Shown: positions 34,635 through 44,132 of the stretch, in pieces | Layout of the letters: each line of letters starts with the position of its first letter | Position numbering within the stretch: the stretch's first letter is position 1 | Source: Alcanivorax sp. DP30 | Lineage (GTDB): Bacteria; Pseudomonadota; Gammaproteobacteria; Pseudomonadales; Alcanivoracaceae | Assembly: GCF_009882945.1 (NCBI RefSeq) | Contig: NZ_WTUY01000002.1 | Span: forward strand, 436,927 to 500,926 | Length of the DNA stretch: 64,000 bases | Direction: 5' to 3' | The notes under the pieces: generated by a model | The model's database searches: none | What the model was told of the DNA's origin: nothing | Seen by the model: the letters and a program-made list of their open reading frames with translations, nothing else | Made by a program: the position numbers and the translations under genes

Positions 34635-36136
34635 CAGCTCGCCTTGCGGCTTTCAAGCACGCCAGTAGGGACACCATAAAATTGCTGGTGAATATTCAGG
34701 TAGCGGTCCAGCTCCTGTTGCCAGCGCACGTCATCCCAGCCAAGTGCACTCTGGATCTGCAGACGACGCTGTTCAATAACGGCTTGCCCGGCATGGGGTC
34801 GAGTCAGACCCAGGCGGGTACGGCGCAACATTAAATCATCCAGATGCTCCACAGCCTCATGCTCCAATAACCAGTCGAAGAATGCCGTGTCATCCTGGTT
34901 AGCATGCAGAAAGTTCTCCACCGCCGAAGGTGCAGACTCCAGCGGGCGGTACATGGGATCCCTGGTTTTTTGCCCCTGACGATGCGCGGCTTCATCAATC
35001 AGGCCCGTGGCCAGCAAGGCATCCAGCGCAATGAGACGGAACGTGGTGAGCTTGCCGCCGCTCACGGTCACCACCCCGTTATCGCCCCATACCGCATGAT
35101 CACGGCGCTCTTTTGACGGGTCCACACCCTTGCCTGAAGCAATGACCGGACGCACCCCCGCAATGGTGGCAAACACATCCTTACGGGAAATATCCCGGCC
35201 CGGAAACTGGCTATTGATAAGGGTCAGCAGGTAGTCCACCTCCTGACTGGATGCGCTGGCTTCGATGTCCATATCCTGCGGATGATCCAGGTCTGTGGTC
35301 CCCACGCAAGTGACCCCTTCCCAGGGAAAGACAAAGACCGGTCGGCCATCATCCGGATGCATGACCGTCAAACAGTCACTCACCGGCAGACGCTCGGGGT
35401 CCACAAAAAGGTGGCTGCCACGCAACGGCCTTACCCGGGCCTCACTGCCGGAAAATCGATCCGCCCAGGCCCCGGTGGCATTAATCACCTGAGCCGCTCG
35501 TACGGCGCCATCCTGGTCTGCTACCTGATCATTCAGGCTCACGGTGAAACCCTTTTCATCACGCTTCACCGAGGTTACCTGCAGGTAATTACACGCCACT
35601 CCACCATGCCGCGCCCCTTCCAGCAGGGTTCGCATGACCAGACGGCAGTCATCGGTGAGCGCGTCCGTGTAGCTCATGGCACCGGTCAGTCCATCGGCGT
35701 TCAGGGATGGGGCTCGCTCCTTCACCTGCTGGAGTGAGAGATAACGATGATCACGAATCCCGGCAAGAAAGTCGTACAACCACAGAATCGCCTTCATGGG
35801 CCAGCGGCCGGGAAACACTCCCTTGCGTAGCGGAAACAGATAGGTCGCCCGCTCTACCAGACCCGGCAGTTCCCTGAGTAGCCTCTCACGCTCCAGCAAT
35901 GAATGACGGGTGAGCTTCACATCGCCCTGGGCGATATAACGCAGGCCTCCGTGCACCATCTTTGAAGATCGGCTGGAAGTCCCCCAGGCATAATCACGTT
36001 GCTCTACCAGCAGTACCTTCAAGCCACGTCGAGCGGCTTCCAGCATCACACCGGCCCCGGTTATCCCGCCACCGATCACCAGCAAATCCCATTGCTGATC
36101 AGCCAGCTGAGTCATGTCCTGTCGTTTGCCAAGCAT
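34634..36136 (-). CDS. GlpD-family FAD-dependent glycerol-3-phosphate dehydrogenase
   Basis: The 500-residue flavoprotein has the dinucleotide fold WDLLVIGGGITGAGVMLEAARRG shifted to about residue 17. GTSSRSSKMVHGGLRYI and YPLFPL-type membrane-binding residues follow, and TFRLIALDALLA lies near the C-terminus. GlpD oxidises sn-glycerol 3-phosphate to DHAP with electrons going to quinone. I start at the ATG at 36136, with AGGGA upstream; the frame extends 48 more codons into unconserved sequence. It is the second gene of the AGPS-like operon, 29 nt after it. Confidence 0.88.
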   Translation of the reverse strand: MLGKRQDMTQLADQQWDLLVIGGGITGAGVMLEAARRGLKVLLVEQRDYAWGTSSRSSKMVHGGLRYIAQGDVKLTRHSLLERERLLRELPGLVERATYLFPLRKGVFPGRWPMKAILWLYDFLAGIRDHRYLSLQQVKERAPSLNADGLTGAMSYTDALTDDCRLVMRTLLEGARHGGVACNYLQVTSVKRDEKGFTVSLNDQVADQDGAVRAAQVINATGAWADRFSGSEARVRPLRGSHLFVDPERLPVSDCLTVMHPDDGRPVFVFPWEGVTCVGTTDLDHPQDMDIEASASSQEVDYLLTLINSQFPGRDISRKDVFATIAGVRPVIASGKGVDPSKERRDHAVWGDNGVVTVSGGKLTTFRLIALDALLATGLIDEAAHRQGQKTRDPMYRPLESAPSAVENFLHANQDDTAFFDWLLEHEAVEHLDDLMLRRTRLGLTRPHAGQAVIEQRRLQIQSALGWDDVRWQQELDRYLNIHQQFYGVPTGVLESRKAS

Positions 36137-36165
36137 GTTGTATCCCTGTCTGTTCCCTGCCCGTG

Positions 36166-37764
36166 TCAGTCCTGATCCTGGATCAGGCAGCCCGGATTGA
36201 GTTGCTGGCGCGGGTCCATGGCCTGCAGCAGATCCTTGATCATCTGCATACCCTGCTCGCCTTTCTCGTGGTGCAGCCACGGCGCATGATCACGGCCAAC
36301 CCCATGCTGATGACTGATGGTCCCGCCATGGGCGACGATAGCCTCACTGGCAGCGGCTTTCATGGCTTGCCAGCGCTTTAGCGTCTTCTCGTAACTGTCT
36401 GAACTGCGGAACACGTAAGTGGTATAGATACTGGAACCTTGCGGATAAAGGTGTGACAAGTGGGTAAAGACATGCACCTGCTCTCCGTCACCGGCATTGT
36501 CTCTCACCGCCTGTTCCATGGCGGTCATGGCCGGGGTGACCTGATTCCAGTTAACTGCTGTCTCGAACGTATCGACCACATAGCCATGTTCCCACAGGCC
36601 ATGGCGCAGATACGGAGAACGAAAACGGGATTCTTCCCATTTTCGGCCCAACAATTCGCCCACCATCACGCCGCCAGCTGCACGAATGCGGCGTTTACAC
36701 GTTGCCAGGATCTGCCGGCTCTGGGTTTTGTCTCCAGTCACACCAAAGGTGATCATGCATTTGCGATCACCACAGCTCCGCACGGAAAGATAGCGATGCA
36801 ACAGGGATACCAGTTTCTCATGACCGGCCAGCATCAAATGGGTGCGTGTCTCTTCCGCATTGGAAAGACGCAACATGGAAAGCGGCAGGCGGGACTGGGT
36901 CAGGCCGCGAACCAGTTCCACCGCCACATCCCAGTTCGGGGCAAATGCCACCTGAAAGGTTTCCACATCCGGCAGTGGCGTCACCCGCACTTTCACCTCG
37001 GTGATAACACCGAGGCGCCCCTCGGACCCCAGCACCATCTCACGGATATCCGGGCCTGCCGAAGAGGCCGGGATAGCGGGAATATCCAGGGTGCCGCGGG
37101 GCGTTTCCACACGGCCACCCGCAAACATCTGCTCGATGCGGCCATAACGCATGGATTGCTGGCCACTGGAGCGGCTGGCCACCCAGCCCCCCACAGTGGA
37201 CAACTCCCAGGACTGGGGGAAATGCCCCAGGGTATACCCCCTCTCCTTCAGCTGTTGCTCCAGCAGTGGACCGGGGGTTCCTGCACCAAAGGTGGCTATC
37301 TGACTCTCGCAATCAAGATGCAGCAAGCGGTTCATGCGCGCCAGGGAAAGCGTGAGAATAGGCTTGTCGCTGGCCTGGGGATTGATATGACCAGCAACCG
37401 ACGTACCTCCCCCATAGGGAATGACAATGATGTCTTGCCCGGCAGCCCAATCGAGGAGTTCCCTTACCTGAGCGGAATTTTCCGGCTCTGCCACCCCATC
37501 AGGGAAGTGATCAAATTGACCGGAGCGCATAGCCAGCCAATCCGGAAGACTTTGTCCGCGGGCGTGGCGCACCCGGGTTTCCGGGGCAGTATCAATAAGC
37601 GGATGGGGATTCAATCGGCTTTGCGGCACCGCCGCGATAACAGAGGCCAGTTCAGCGTCCTGCAGAGGAGAAGCATTCCCCAGCCGCGACTGAAGAAATC
37701 GCAACCCGGACGGTTTGAGAGGGTATTCGTTGGCGCTATCGCCCCAGCCATTCCAGCGTCGCAT
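36166..37764 (-). CDS. AGPS-like FAD oxidoreductase (alkyl-DHAP synthase family)
   Basis: The 532-residue VAO/PCMH-fold flavoprotein has the FAD loop IVIPYGGGTSVAGHINP and STVGGWVASRSSGQQSMRYG. The C-terminal motif SHQHGVGRDHAPWL corresponds to the His triad region of alkyldihydroxyacetonephosphate synthase. AGPS swaps the acyl chain of acyl-DHAP for a fatty alcohol, the first ether step. The bacterial branch could instead be a 2-hydroxyacid or related oxidase. AGGAG lies before the ATG. It leads an operon with a GlpD-like oxidase and an FGGY kinase. Confidence 0.75.
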   Translation of the reverse strand: MRRWNGWGDSANEYPLKPSGLRFLQSRLGNASPLQDAELASVIAAVPQSRLNPHPLIDTAPETRVRHARGQSLPDWLAMRSGQFDHFPDGVAEPENSAQVRELLDWAAGQDIIVIPYGGGTSVAGHINPQASDKPILTLSLARMNRLLHLDCESQIATFGAGTPGPLLEQQLKERGYTLGHFPQSWELSTVGGWVASRSSGQQSMRYGRIEQMFAGGRVETPRGTLDIPAIPASSAGPDIREMVLGSEGRLGVITEVKVRVTPLPDVETFQVAFAPNWDVAVELVRGLTQSRLPLSMLRLSNAEETRTHLMLAGHEKLVSLLHRYLSVRSCGDRKCMITFGVTGDKTQSRQILATCKRRIRAAGGVMVGELLGRKWEESRFRSPYLRHGLWEHGYVVDTFETAVNWNQVTPAMTAMEQAVRDNAGDGEQVHVFTHLSHLYPQGSSIYTTYVFRSSDSYEKTLKRWQAMKAAASEAIVAHGGTISHQHGVGRDHAPWLHHEKGEQGMQMIKDLLQAMDPRQQLNPGCLIQDQD

Positions 37765-37869
37765 GGAATTTTCTCCTGATTTTTTCGCATGTTAGCGCTC
37801 AATCAGGGCTATTTCACTGGCGTAGCGGGACAGCTAATGAACTTTTTCGGACACGACTTCAGGCCGCAT

Positions 37870-38694
37870 TCAATCCTTTAGAAGCCACTTTCGCCAACCC
37901 CTGCGCCGCGCCACAGAACGATCCTGATCAAGCTCTGCCAACATGCCGTGAATGGAAGTTGCCACTTCTTCGCGCAATTCCCAGCATGCCTCTTTATCTG
38001 CTGACCGCCCAGCCCAGCGTTCAGTGGAAATGGGTTCGCCAATCTGGAACCACAATGGCTCGGGTTTTGGCAGCAGCGTCGGCCCCACTCCACGGGCCAA
38101 GGGCATGAACAGATCTCCATCCCGAAGCAGCTTGTTCACCCTGCTGTTCTTCAAGATGCGCTTGCCAAACCGTGATTGTCTGAACGCATCACCATCGTAG
38201 AGAACGTCATAGGTATAATCACAGCCCGCAGAGGCAAACGGGATGATGTCATAACCATGGGCAATGGCCATTCTGGCGAATCCTGTTCGCTGCTTCCAGA
38301 CCAGCCGGTGCTCTTCACCCTTGCGCATGGCAACTTCCCTCCCGCCGCCAGGGAATACCAGCACATGCTGTCCACTTTCCATAAGTTCCTGGCAATTTTC
38401 CGGAGTACCATCCACCGCGCCAAAACGCTGCAGCATGCTACCCCAACCCGGAATCACGAAATGAAAATGATCACCCAGAGCCCTCGGATACACCCCTGTT
38501 TCCCGGTACAACTCGGCCACAAACAGCGGCGAGTCAATCAAACCGTACAGGCCATGATTCCCAACGAACAAGGCCGGGCGTTGCGGGTCGACATTTTCAA
38601 CCCCACGCAGTCTGGGCGCAAAATACCAGCGTTGCATACGCAAGCGTTTGTCCAGTGACTGGAGTGAGGGCGGTGTAAACGTCGAACTTTTCAC
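37870..38694 (-). CDS. LPLAT-family acyltransferase (MGAT/DGAT-like)
   Basis: The 274-residue protein lacks the classic NHX4D but has FVGNHGLYGLIDSP, the H-(X)4-D variant seen in MGAT/DGAT2-like LPLATs. It then has LVFPGGGREVAMRKGEEHRLVWK, the glycerol-phosphate-binding block. Such enzymes acylate glycerolipids. The GTG start has AAAGGACAGG upstream. It is 105 nt upstream of the AGPS-like gene on the same strand and may be part of the same unit. Confidence 0.78.
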   Translation of the reverse strand: MKSSTFTPPSLQSLDKRLRMQRWYFAPRLRGVENVDPQRPALFVGNHGLYGLIDSPLFVAELYRETGVYPRALGDHFHFVIPGWGSMLQRFGAVDGTPENCQELMESGQHVLVFPGGGREVAMRKGEEHRLVWKQRTGFARMAIAHGYDIIPFASAGCDYTYDVLYDGDAFRQSRFGKRILKNSRVNKLLRDGDLFMPLARGVGPTLLPKPEPLWFQIGEPISTERWAGRSADKEACWELREEVATSIHGMLAELDQDRSVARRRGWRKWLLKD

Positions 38695-38832
38695 TGTTTG
38701 ACCTGTCCTTTGTAGGTACTGTTGGCAAAAATACGAGGCGGGACTTTACCAGCTTTTACACCGCAGCTATGGTTAAAACGCGCCTAAACCATTAAAAAAA
38801 TCTATTACATTCTTTCCGTCCAAGGAGCTTCC

Positions 38833-39498
38833 ATGAAACGTTTTGCCGGTTCTCTGGTTCTTGCCAGCGCCGTAGCTTTTGCAGGCTGTAGCACAATTAA
38901 TCCTTACACCGGGGAAAAGCAGACTTCCAAAGCCACTTCTGGCGCCGCCATCGGCGCAGTCGCGGGCGCATTGATCGGTATCGCCACGTCTGACAGCGCC
39001 AAAGAACGTAAGGAACGCGCGCTGGCTGGGGCCGGCATCGGCGCCGTGACCGGCGGTGGCGTGGGTTACTACATGGATGTTCAGGAAGCAAAACTGCGCC
39101 AGAAAATGGAAGGGGCTGGTGTTTCCGTAACCCGTGACGGTGACAACATCATCCTCAACATGCCGGGCAACCTGACCTTTGACACTGACAGCAGCACCGT
39201 GAAGTCTTCGTTTGCTCCTGTGCTGGAAGCGGTAGCCGAAGTGCTTGAGGAATATGAATCCACCATGATTCAAGTGGCTGGCCACACCGACAGCACCGGT
39301 GGCGACCGTTACAACTTGCTGCTGTCCCAGCAGCGTGCCCAGGCCGTTGCCAATCAACTTGGCAGCCATGGTGTTCAGCAAGTTCGCATGGATGTAGTCG
39401 GTTTTGGTGAGACCCAACCCATCGCCAGCAACGGCACCCCTGGCGGCCGTGAGCAAAACCGTCGTGTAGAACTGACGCTGATGCCCTACACCAAGTAA
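38833..39498 (+). CDS. OmpA-family lipoprotein (YiaD-like)
   Basis: The 221-residue lipoprotein has the lipobox AFAGC (Cys19). Two glycine-zipper stretches follow (SGAAIGAVAGALIGIAT and LAGAGIGAVTGGGVG). The C-terminal OmpA domain (FDTDSSTVKSSF, VAGHTDSTGGDRYN, SQQRAQAVANQL) binds peptidoglycan. AAGGAG lies 6 nt before the ATG. YiaD-like proteins link the outer membrane to the wall. It is divergent from the acyltransferase gene. Confidence 0.93.
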   Translation: MKRFAGSLVLASAVAFAGCSTINPYTGEKQTSKATSGAAIGAVAGALIGIATSDSAKERKERALAGAGIGAVTGGGVGYYMDVQEAKLRQKMEGAGVSVTRDGDNIILNMPGNLTFDTDSSTVKSSFAPVLEAVAEVLEEYESTMIQVAGHTDSTGGDRYNLLLSQQRAQAVANQLGSHGVQQVRMDVVGFGETQPIASNGTPGGREQNRRVELTLMPYTK

Positions 39499-39523
39499 TC
39501 TGCGCTGACAGAACCAGATGAAG

Positions 39524-39550
39524 AAGGCAGGCCAGTGGCCTGCCTTTTTT
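39524..39550 (+). terminator. intrinsic terminator after the OmpA lipoprotein gene
   Basis: The 9-bp stem AAGGCAGGC pairs with GCCTGCCTT across a 5-nt loop and runs into a T-tract ending at 39550. It lies 25 nt after the stop codon at 39498. Confidence 0.9.
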
Positions 39551-39712
39551 ATATTTCTCTTATTCGCAGAAATGCGGGATGGTAAGGCTCTGACGCCTGA
39601 CCAGCCCATATCTGCGTAAGTACGTGATGCAGATTTTATCCGCACTGCTTTTTTCGGCTGTGATCACAAGATCCCGGATGCGGGCCGGGTTTCACACAGG
39701 CATCATTGCCTT

Positions 39713-40798
39713 ATGGAACCAATGAGTCGTCCAAGCATGAATGACCACCAAGATCTGAATGCCTACCGCTGGCAGATACTGGCTTCAAGGACCCGAAATC
39801 CGCAATACCCTTTTTGCTACGCAGTGGTTACCACCGGAATCGTGTGCAGACCCGGCTGCCCATCGCGGCTACCCAACCCGGAAAACGTGCGTTTTTTCGA
39901 TAACTGCCAAGACGCGCTCAAGGCAGGCTATCGACCCTGTAAACGCTGCCACCCACTTGATGACAACAAGGAACCATCGGAGCTGGTAGTGCGCGTTTGT
40001 CGGCAAATAGAACGCGACCCGGACCAGGCCAACCTGAACACTCTCGCGTCGGTTCTTGGCTACACACCTGCGCATTTACAGAAAACGTTTCGGCAACAAA
40101 TTGGCATCACACCGTTTGACTACGCCAGAGCCTTGCGTCAGCAGCGCATCTACCGGGAGCTGGGACACAGCCGCAGCAATACCGATGCCCTTCTCCAGGC
40201 GGGATATCAATCCAGCAGTCAGTTCTATACGGAGTTCAAACAGTTCAGCAGTCTTCCACCCGGGAGCCATCGGCAATCCGGCAAGGGCGAAATTCTGACC
40301 TTTGCGGTCGCAGACACTACCCTGGGCGCTCTGGTTGTGGCTGCCAGCGACAAGGGGCTGTGCTGGATTTCCCTGGGCGACGACCCGCACGCTCAAGTGG
40401 AAGAACTTCAGCGACATTTTGCCAGGGCCGAGTTCTGTCCACCTGACGAGGCATTTAACCAATGGGTCAGTCAAGTCACGGGCCTCGTAGAGGCACCCGG
40501 CGAGAGACTCTCCATCCCTCTGGATATTCGCGGCACCGTGTTTCAGCGACAGGTATGGGAAGCACTGCGCAAGATCCCCATGGGCTCCACGATGGATTAT
40601 CAGGCCTTGGCCGACAAGATCGGCAAACCAGGCGGAGCCAGGGCAGTAGCCAGTGCCTGCGCAGCCAATGTGCTTGCTGTCGCCATTCCCTGCCACCGCA
40701 TCGTTCGGCGTGATGGCAGCCTGTCAGGCTACCGCTGGGGGGTAGAACGAAAAGCTGATCTGCTGGCGCGAGAGAAAGGCCAGGGCATGGGCAATTAA
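39713..40798 (+). CDS. ada: Ada: alkylation-response regulator / O6-methylguanine-DNA methyltransferase
   Basis: The 361-residue protein has an N-terminal Zn domain (VTTGIVCRPGC and YRPCKRCHP, so Cys45, Cys49, Cys76 and Cys79), a helix-turn-helix AraC domain (LASVLGYTPAHLQKTFRQ), and a C-terminal methyltransferase with AIPCHRIVRRDG. It repairs methylated DNA and, once methylated itself, activates the response. The start is ambiguous among three nearby ATG codons. It ends 4 bp inside the convergent MFS gene's stop. Confidence 0.94.
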   Translation: MEPMSRPSMNDHQDLNAYRWQILASRTRNPQYPFCYAVVTTGIVCRPGCPSRLPNPENVRFFDNCQDALKAGYRPCKRCHPLDDNKEPSELVVRVCRQIERDPDQANLNTLASVLGYTPAHLQKTFRQQIGITPFDYARALRQQRIYRELGHSRSNTDALLQAGYQSSSQFYTEFKQFSSLPPGSHRQSGKGEILTFAVADTTLGALVVAASDKGLCWISLGDDPHAQVEELQRHFARAEFCPPDEAFNQWVSQVTGLVEAPGERLSIPLDIRGTVFQRQVWEALRKIPMGSTMDYQALADKIGKPGGARAVASACAANVLAVAIPCHRIVRRDGSLSGYRWGVERKADLLAREKGQGMGN

Positions 40799-42030
40799 CT
40801 CTGGTGAGGCACCGAACGCCTCACCAGACGCCAGGCGAGAAAGGTAAGTGGTGCGAGCAAGACCATCACCAGTAGATAGGGCCATCGATGGTCCAGGGTG
40901 TATAGCCCTGTTCCCACCAGTGGTCCCAAAATGAAGCCCAGCGCAGGACAGGCGCTGGCCAGACCCGCTACCCGCCCCTGCTCTTCGTGGCTGACACGCA
41001 GACTTGCCAGAGACATGATGGCGGGCATCCCGAATCCCAGTCCCAGCCCCACAAGCAACACAGCACCACTCATCAACCACTGCGAGTCCGCTATCCATAG
41101 CAGAACAGCGCCAGCGCCAATGGCCGGCACGGCCATGACGATCAGCAATGTAGCCGGCGCTCGCAGCCATTGCACCACAATGATCTGCCCGGATAAGGAC
41201 GTAATGGCTGCCGCCATCATGGTCATGCCCAAGGTACGAGCAGCTTCTTGTGGCGACATTTGAAAATGATCCTGAAACAGAAAGCCCAGGGTCTGCTGAA
41301 TCAACGCGAAGCTCATGAACAGCATGACCCCGGTCATCAGCAAGTCCCGCAAACGGGGGTCCGCATACGCCCCCAATCCTTTTCTCAGCGTTTGCATCAG
41401 GCCAAGGGTTCGCTGAGTCCTTACCTGCGGTGAAGGAGGCAGAAAAATGGCGGTGCCAATCGCCATCACCCCGGTGATGATGGCAACCGCATAAAGCGGG
41501 AACACCAGCGTGATGGCAGCAAGAATGCCACCGGAAACCGGGCCGATGACTGTCCCCAGATTATTCGCCGCTCCGATACGGCCCATACCCTGAGTCCGCT
41601 GTTCCGGGGTGGTGATATCCGCCGTGTAAGCGGCAGCGGCAGCAGGTGTTGCCGCCATGATAGCCGCTTGCAGCATCCGGCTGAGCACCAGCCCCGCCAC
41701 CAGCAAGCCACCGGTAACCCAGCCACTGAGGCCCGCCTGAAAAACCAGTGCGAACATCAATGTGCCCAGGGAATAGCCGGTCAGGCCGATCACCAGAACG
41801 CTCTTGCGCCCCAGAGACTCGCTTACGGTGCCCCACACCGGACTGGCCAGCGCAAAGACAAGCGCTGAACAGCTGATGATAAGCCCCACTTCCATCTCGG
41901 CCATGCCGGTCGCTCGCCCCAATGAGGGCAACAGGGTAAACACCAGCGTCTGGCCCAGGGCTGTCACTGCCACTGCCATTAGCAGAATTGAGTGTTGCAG
42001 GGTGCTCGCGGTACGCTTGCCACTATTCAT
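40795..42030 (-). CDS. MFS efflux transporter (TetA/MdtG-like)
   Basis: The 411-residue protein has twelve predicted helices, with the motif A segment SPVWGTVSESLGRKSVLVIGL and a motif C-like region in helix 5. This is the drug-exporter type of MFS. I begin at MNSGKRTASTLQHSILLM (42030); the frame extends 22 codons with no support. It is divergent from the patatin gene with only 17 nt between, and convergent with ada. Confidence 0.82.
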   Translation of the reverse strand: MNSGKRTASTLQHSILLMAVAVTALGQTLVFTLLPSLGRATGMAEMEVGLIISCSALVFALASPVWGTVSESLGRKSVLVIGLTGYSLGTLMFALVFQAGLSGWVTGGLLVAGLVLSRMLQAAIMAATPAAAAAYTADITTPEQRTQGMGRIGAANNLGTVIGPVSGGILAAITLVFPLYAVAIITGVMAIGTAIFLPPSPQVRTQRTLGLMQTLRKGLGAYADPRLRDLLMTGVMLFMSFALIQQTLGFLFQDHFQMSPQEAARTLGMTMMAAAITSLSGQIIVVQWLRAPATLLIVMAVPAIGAGAVLLWIADSQWLMSGAVLLVGLGLGFGMPAIMSLASLRVSHEEQGRVAGLASACPALGFILGPLVGTGLYTLDHRWPYLLVMVLLAPLTFLAWRLVRRSVPHQS

Positions 42031-42047
42031 TATCGAGGATTCGCCTT

Positions 42048-42860
42048 GTGTCACAGCCCGCGCCCTTGTTGGCGGACTGGCTTTCCCGCGTGCCATTCAC
42101 GCTGGGAATGTCGTCCGGTTTTTTTGGGTTTTTTGCCCATTTCGGTGTCGTCAAAGCCCTGGCTGAAAACGGTATTCACCCGGCACGTTTCACCGGGTCC
42201 AGCGCTGGCGCACTGGTTGGCGCCTGTGTTGCCGCAGGATGCAGTGTGACGGCGCTGGAAAGCCGTTTGCTCTCGCTGACCAAGGACGATTTCTGGGACC
42301 CCTCTCCTGGCCTGGGCCTGCTTGCCGGCAACCATTTTCGAGACATGCTGGGCCAGCTGCTCCCTGTTACAGAGCTGGCCGACTCACCCAGACCTGTTGC
42401 GATTTCCGCCTGGCACGGCCGCCATCGCCGCACCCGGGTACTGCGTAGTGGCAATGCCGTGGAAGCCATCTATGCCTCCTGTGCCGTGCCCGGACTGTTT
42501 CAACCCGCCAGAATTGATGGCCATCGCTATTGGGACGGCGGCATTGCCGACCGTCATGGGCTGGCAGGCACCTGGCCCGGCGAGCGGGTACTCTATCACC
42601 ACCTGCAATCCCGTTCCCCCTGGCGTCGCCGCCACAGTCAGGCACTGGTCCCGCCGCAGCGCCCCAACCTGGTCACACTGACCATCGATGCCCTGCCCCG
42701 CAGCGGCCCGAACAAACTTGCGCAGGGGTATCTCGCCCTTGAGCACGCCTATGATGCAACGCAACAGGCCCTGTCCCAGCCCATTACTCTGGGCCGTGTG
42801 CAGGCGTTTGCCAATGACAGGGAGAAACCGGGCAGCCCACAATCGGAACAACCCGGCTAA
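42048..42860 (+). CDS. patatin-like phospholipase
   Basis: The 270-residue protein has the patatin nucleophile elbow FTGSSAGALVGA (GxSxG) and the Asp motif YWDGGIADRHG, forming a Ser-Asp dyad. The oxyanion region reads SSGFFGFFAHFGVV, less Gly-rich than usual. It probably hydrolyses acyl lipids in the cytoplasm. The GTG at 42048 follows GAGGA; this start overlaps the promoter region of the divergent MFS gene. It is convergent with the ferritin-like gene. Confidence 0.8.
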   Translation: MSQPAPLLADWLSRVPFTLGMSSGFFGFFAHFGVVKALAENGIHPARFTGSSAGALVGACVAAGCSVTALESRLLSLTKDDFWDPSPGLGLLAGNHFRDMLGQLLPVTELADSPRPVAISAWHGRHRRTRVLRSGNAVEAIYASCAVPGLFQPARIDGHRYWDGGIADRHGLAGTWPGERVLYHHLQSRSPWRRRHSQALVPPQRPNLVTLTIDALPRSGPNKLAQGYLALEHAYDATQQALSQPITLGRVQAFANDREKPGSPQSEQPG

Positions 42861-42874
42861 GCGCTGCAGAGCGA

Positions 42875-43978
42875 CTATTCATAGAGGGGGCGTGACAACT
42901 CTGCCCAGTCGACCTCACCGTCATCCACCAGGTTCTCGAACTGCAATAACCCGAGGGCTTCAAAGCGCGGTCTGACCGAATCGGTGAGCAACCCGATGCG
43001 CTTCAGGTTCGGCATGATGCGGGTAAACAGCAGATTACGGAACTGCCCCATGATGGCAGAGGACAGCACCTGTTCCCGGGCGACATCCACATCCCACCCG
43101 AAATGTTCAAACACTTCAGTGCTGATCAGCCGCTCACGCATGACCACACAGGCTTCATAGGCAAAGTGGGCGCGCTCCTCCAGTTCTTCTTGAGAAAGAG
43201 ACTTAACAAAGTCCTCCAAGTAATTGACACCAAAGGTAACGTGTCGGGCTTCGTCACGAATTACCAGGTGCACAAGCTGCTTCAGCAAGGGGTCCTTGGC
43301 GGTCATTTTCAGAGTATTGAAGGCAGCCAGTGCCAGCCCCTCGATGATGATCTGCATGCCGATAAACTTCAGGTCCCAGCGTGGATCCGAGAGAATCTTG
43401 TCGAGCAGAGACTTGAGGTTGGGGTTGACTGGATAAAGGATGCCGACCTTTTCCTGCAGGTAGCGGGTAAACGCCTCTACATGCCTGGCTTCATCAAAGG
43501 TCTGGCTGGCGGCATACAATTTTGCATCATAGGACGGGGCACAGCTGGCCAGCTGCGAGGCCACCAGCAAGGCGCCCTGCTCGCCATGCATGAACTGGGC
43601 AAGCATCCACGCCAGGTTATGCCATCCAAAACGTAACTTCTCGTCGTCACTGAGTGCCTCAAAGGGTGCCCAGCCGTTGAAGGGATTAAAGGATTCATCC
43701 ATGGGAATCTGGCTGCGTGGAAAGTCCTGGCTCCAGTCCAGATCCATATCTGCATTCCAGTTCAACTCTTTACCCAATTGGTAAAGCTTGCGAATCCGCC
43801 CATCTGCAGACGCATAATCCCAGTTGTAGTGTCCGGTCAGTGGTGTCTGAAAAATCTCCACCACATCCTCCACATGTTGGGTAGAAAGTTTGTCCTCGAT
43901 ATCCTCGGCGCCAGGTCCATCCCAGTTCTCATAAATGCTGATGTGGGTGGGCGGGGTGTTGACTCTGGTTATTTTCAT
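42875..43978 (-). CDS. ferritin-like diiron protein, unknown substrate
   Basis: The 367-residue protein starts MKITRVNTPPTHISIYENWDG. It carries two EARH motifs (TFDEARHVEAF and IRDEARHVTFG) and HGEQGALLVA between them. The arrangement E...EARH...E...EARH is that of carboxylate-bridged diiron oxidases and desaturases. It lacks a membrane anchor. AAAGGTG lies before the ATG. I do not recognise a precise family; homologues are known as ferritin-like proteins in Pseudomonas and Marinobacter. It lies next to lipid genes. Confidence 0.7.
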   Translation of the reverse strand: MKITRVNTPPTHISIYENWDGPGAEDIEDKLSTQHVEDVVEIFQTPLTGHYNWDYASADGRIRKLYQLGKELNWNADMDLDWSQDFPRSQIPMDESFNPFNGWAPFEALSDDEKLRFGWHNLAWMLAQFMHGEQGALLVASQLASCAPSYDAKLYAASQTFDEARHVEAFTRYLQEKVGILYPVNPNLKSLLDKILSDPRWDLKFIGMQIIIEGLALAAFNTLKMTAKDPLLKQLVHLVIRDEARHVTFGVNYLEDFVKSLSQEELEERAHFAYEACVVMRERLISTEVFEHFGWDVDVAREQVLSSAIMGQFRNLLFTRIMPNLKRIGLLTDSVRPRFEALGLLQFENLVDDGEVDWAELSRPLYE

Positions 43979-44132
43979 TCCGGCACCTTTGGCATTGTTA
44001 TGGATATCACTCCACGCTAACGCTGACCGGGATCTGAGGGAATGGGTTTGGATGACATTTGAACCGGCTGTTGGCGTGAAATCACAACCCACCATGAAAG
44101 CCATGTCGTTAGCTGCATACGGGCCGGAATGG

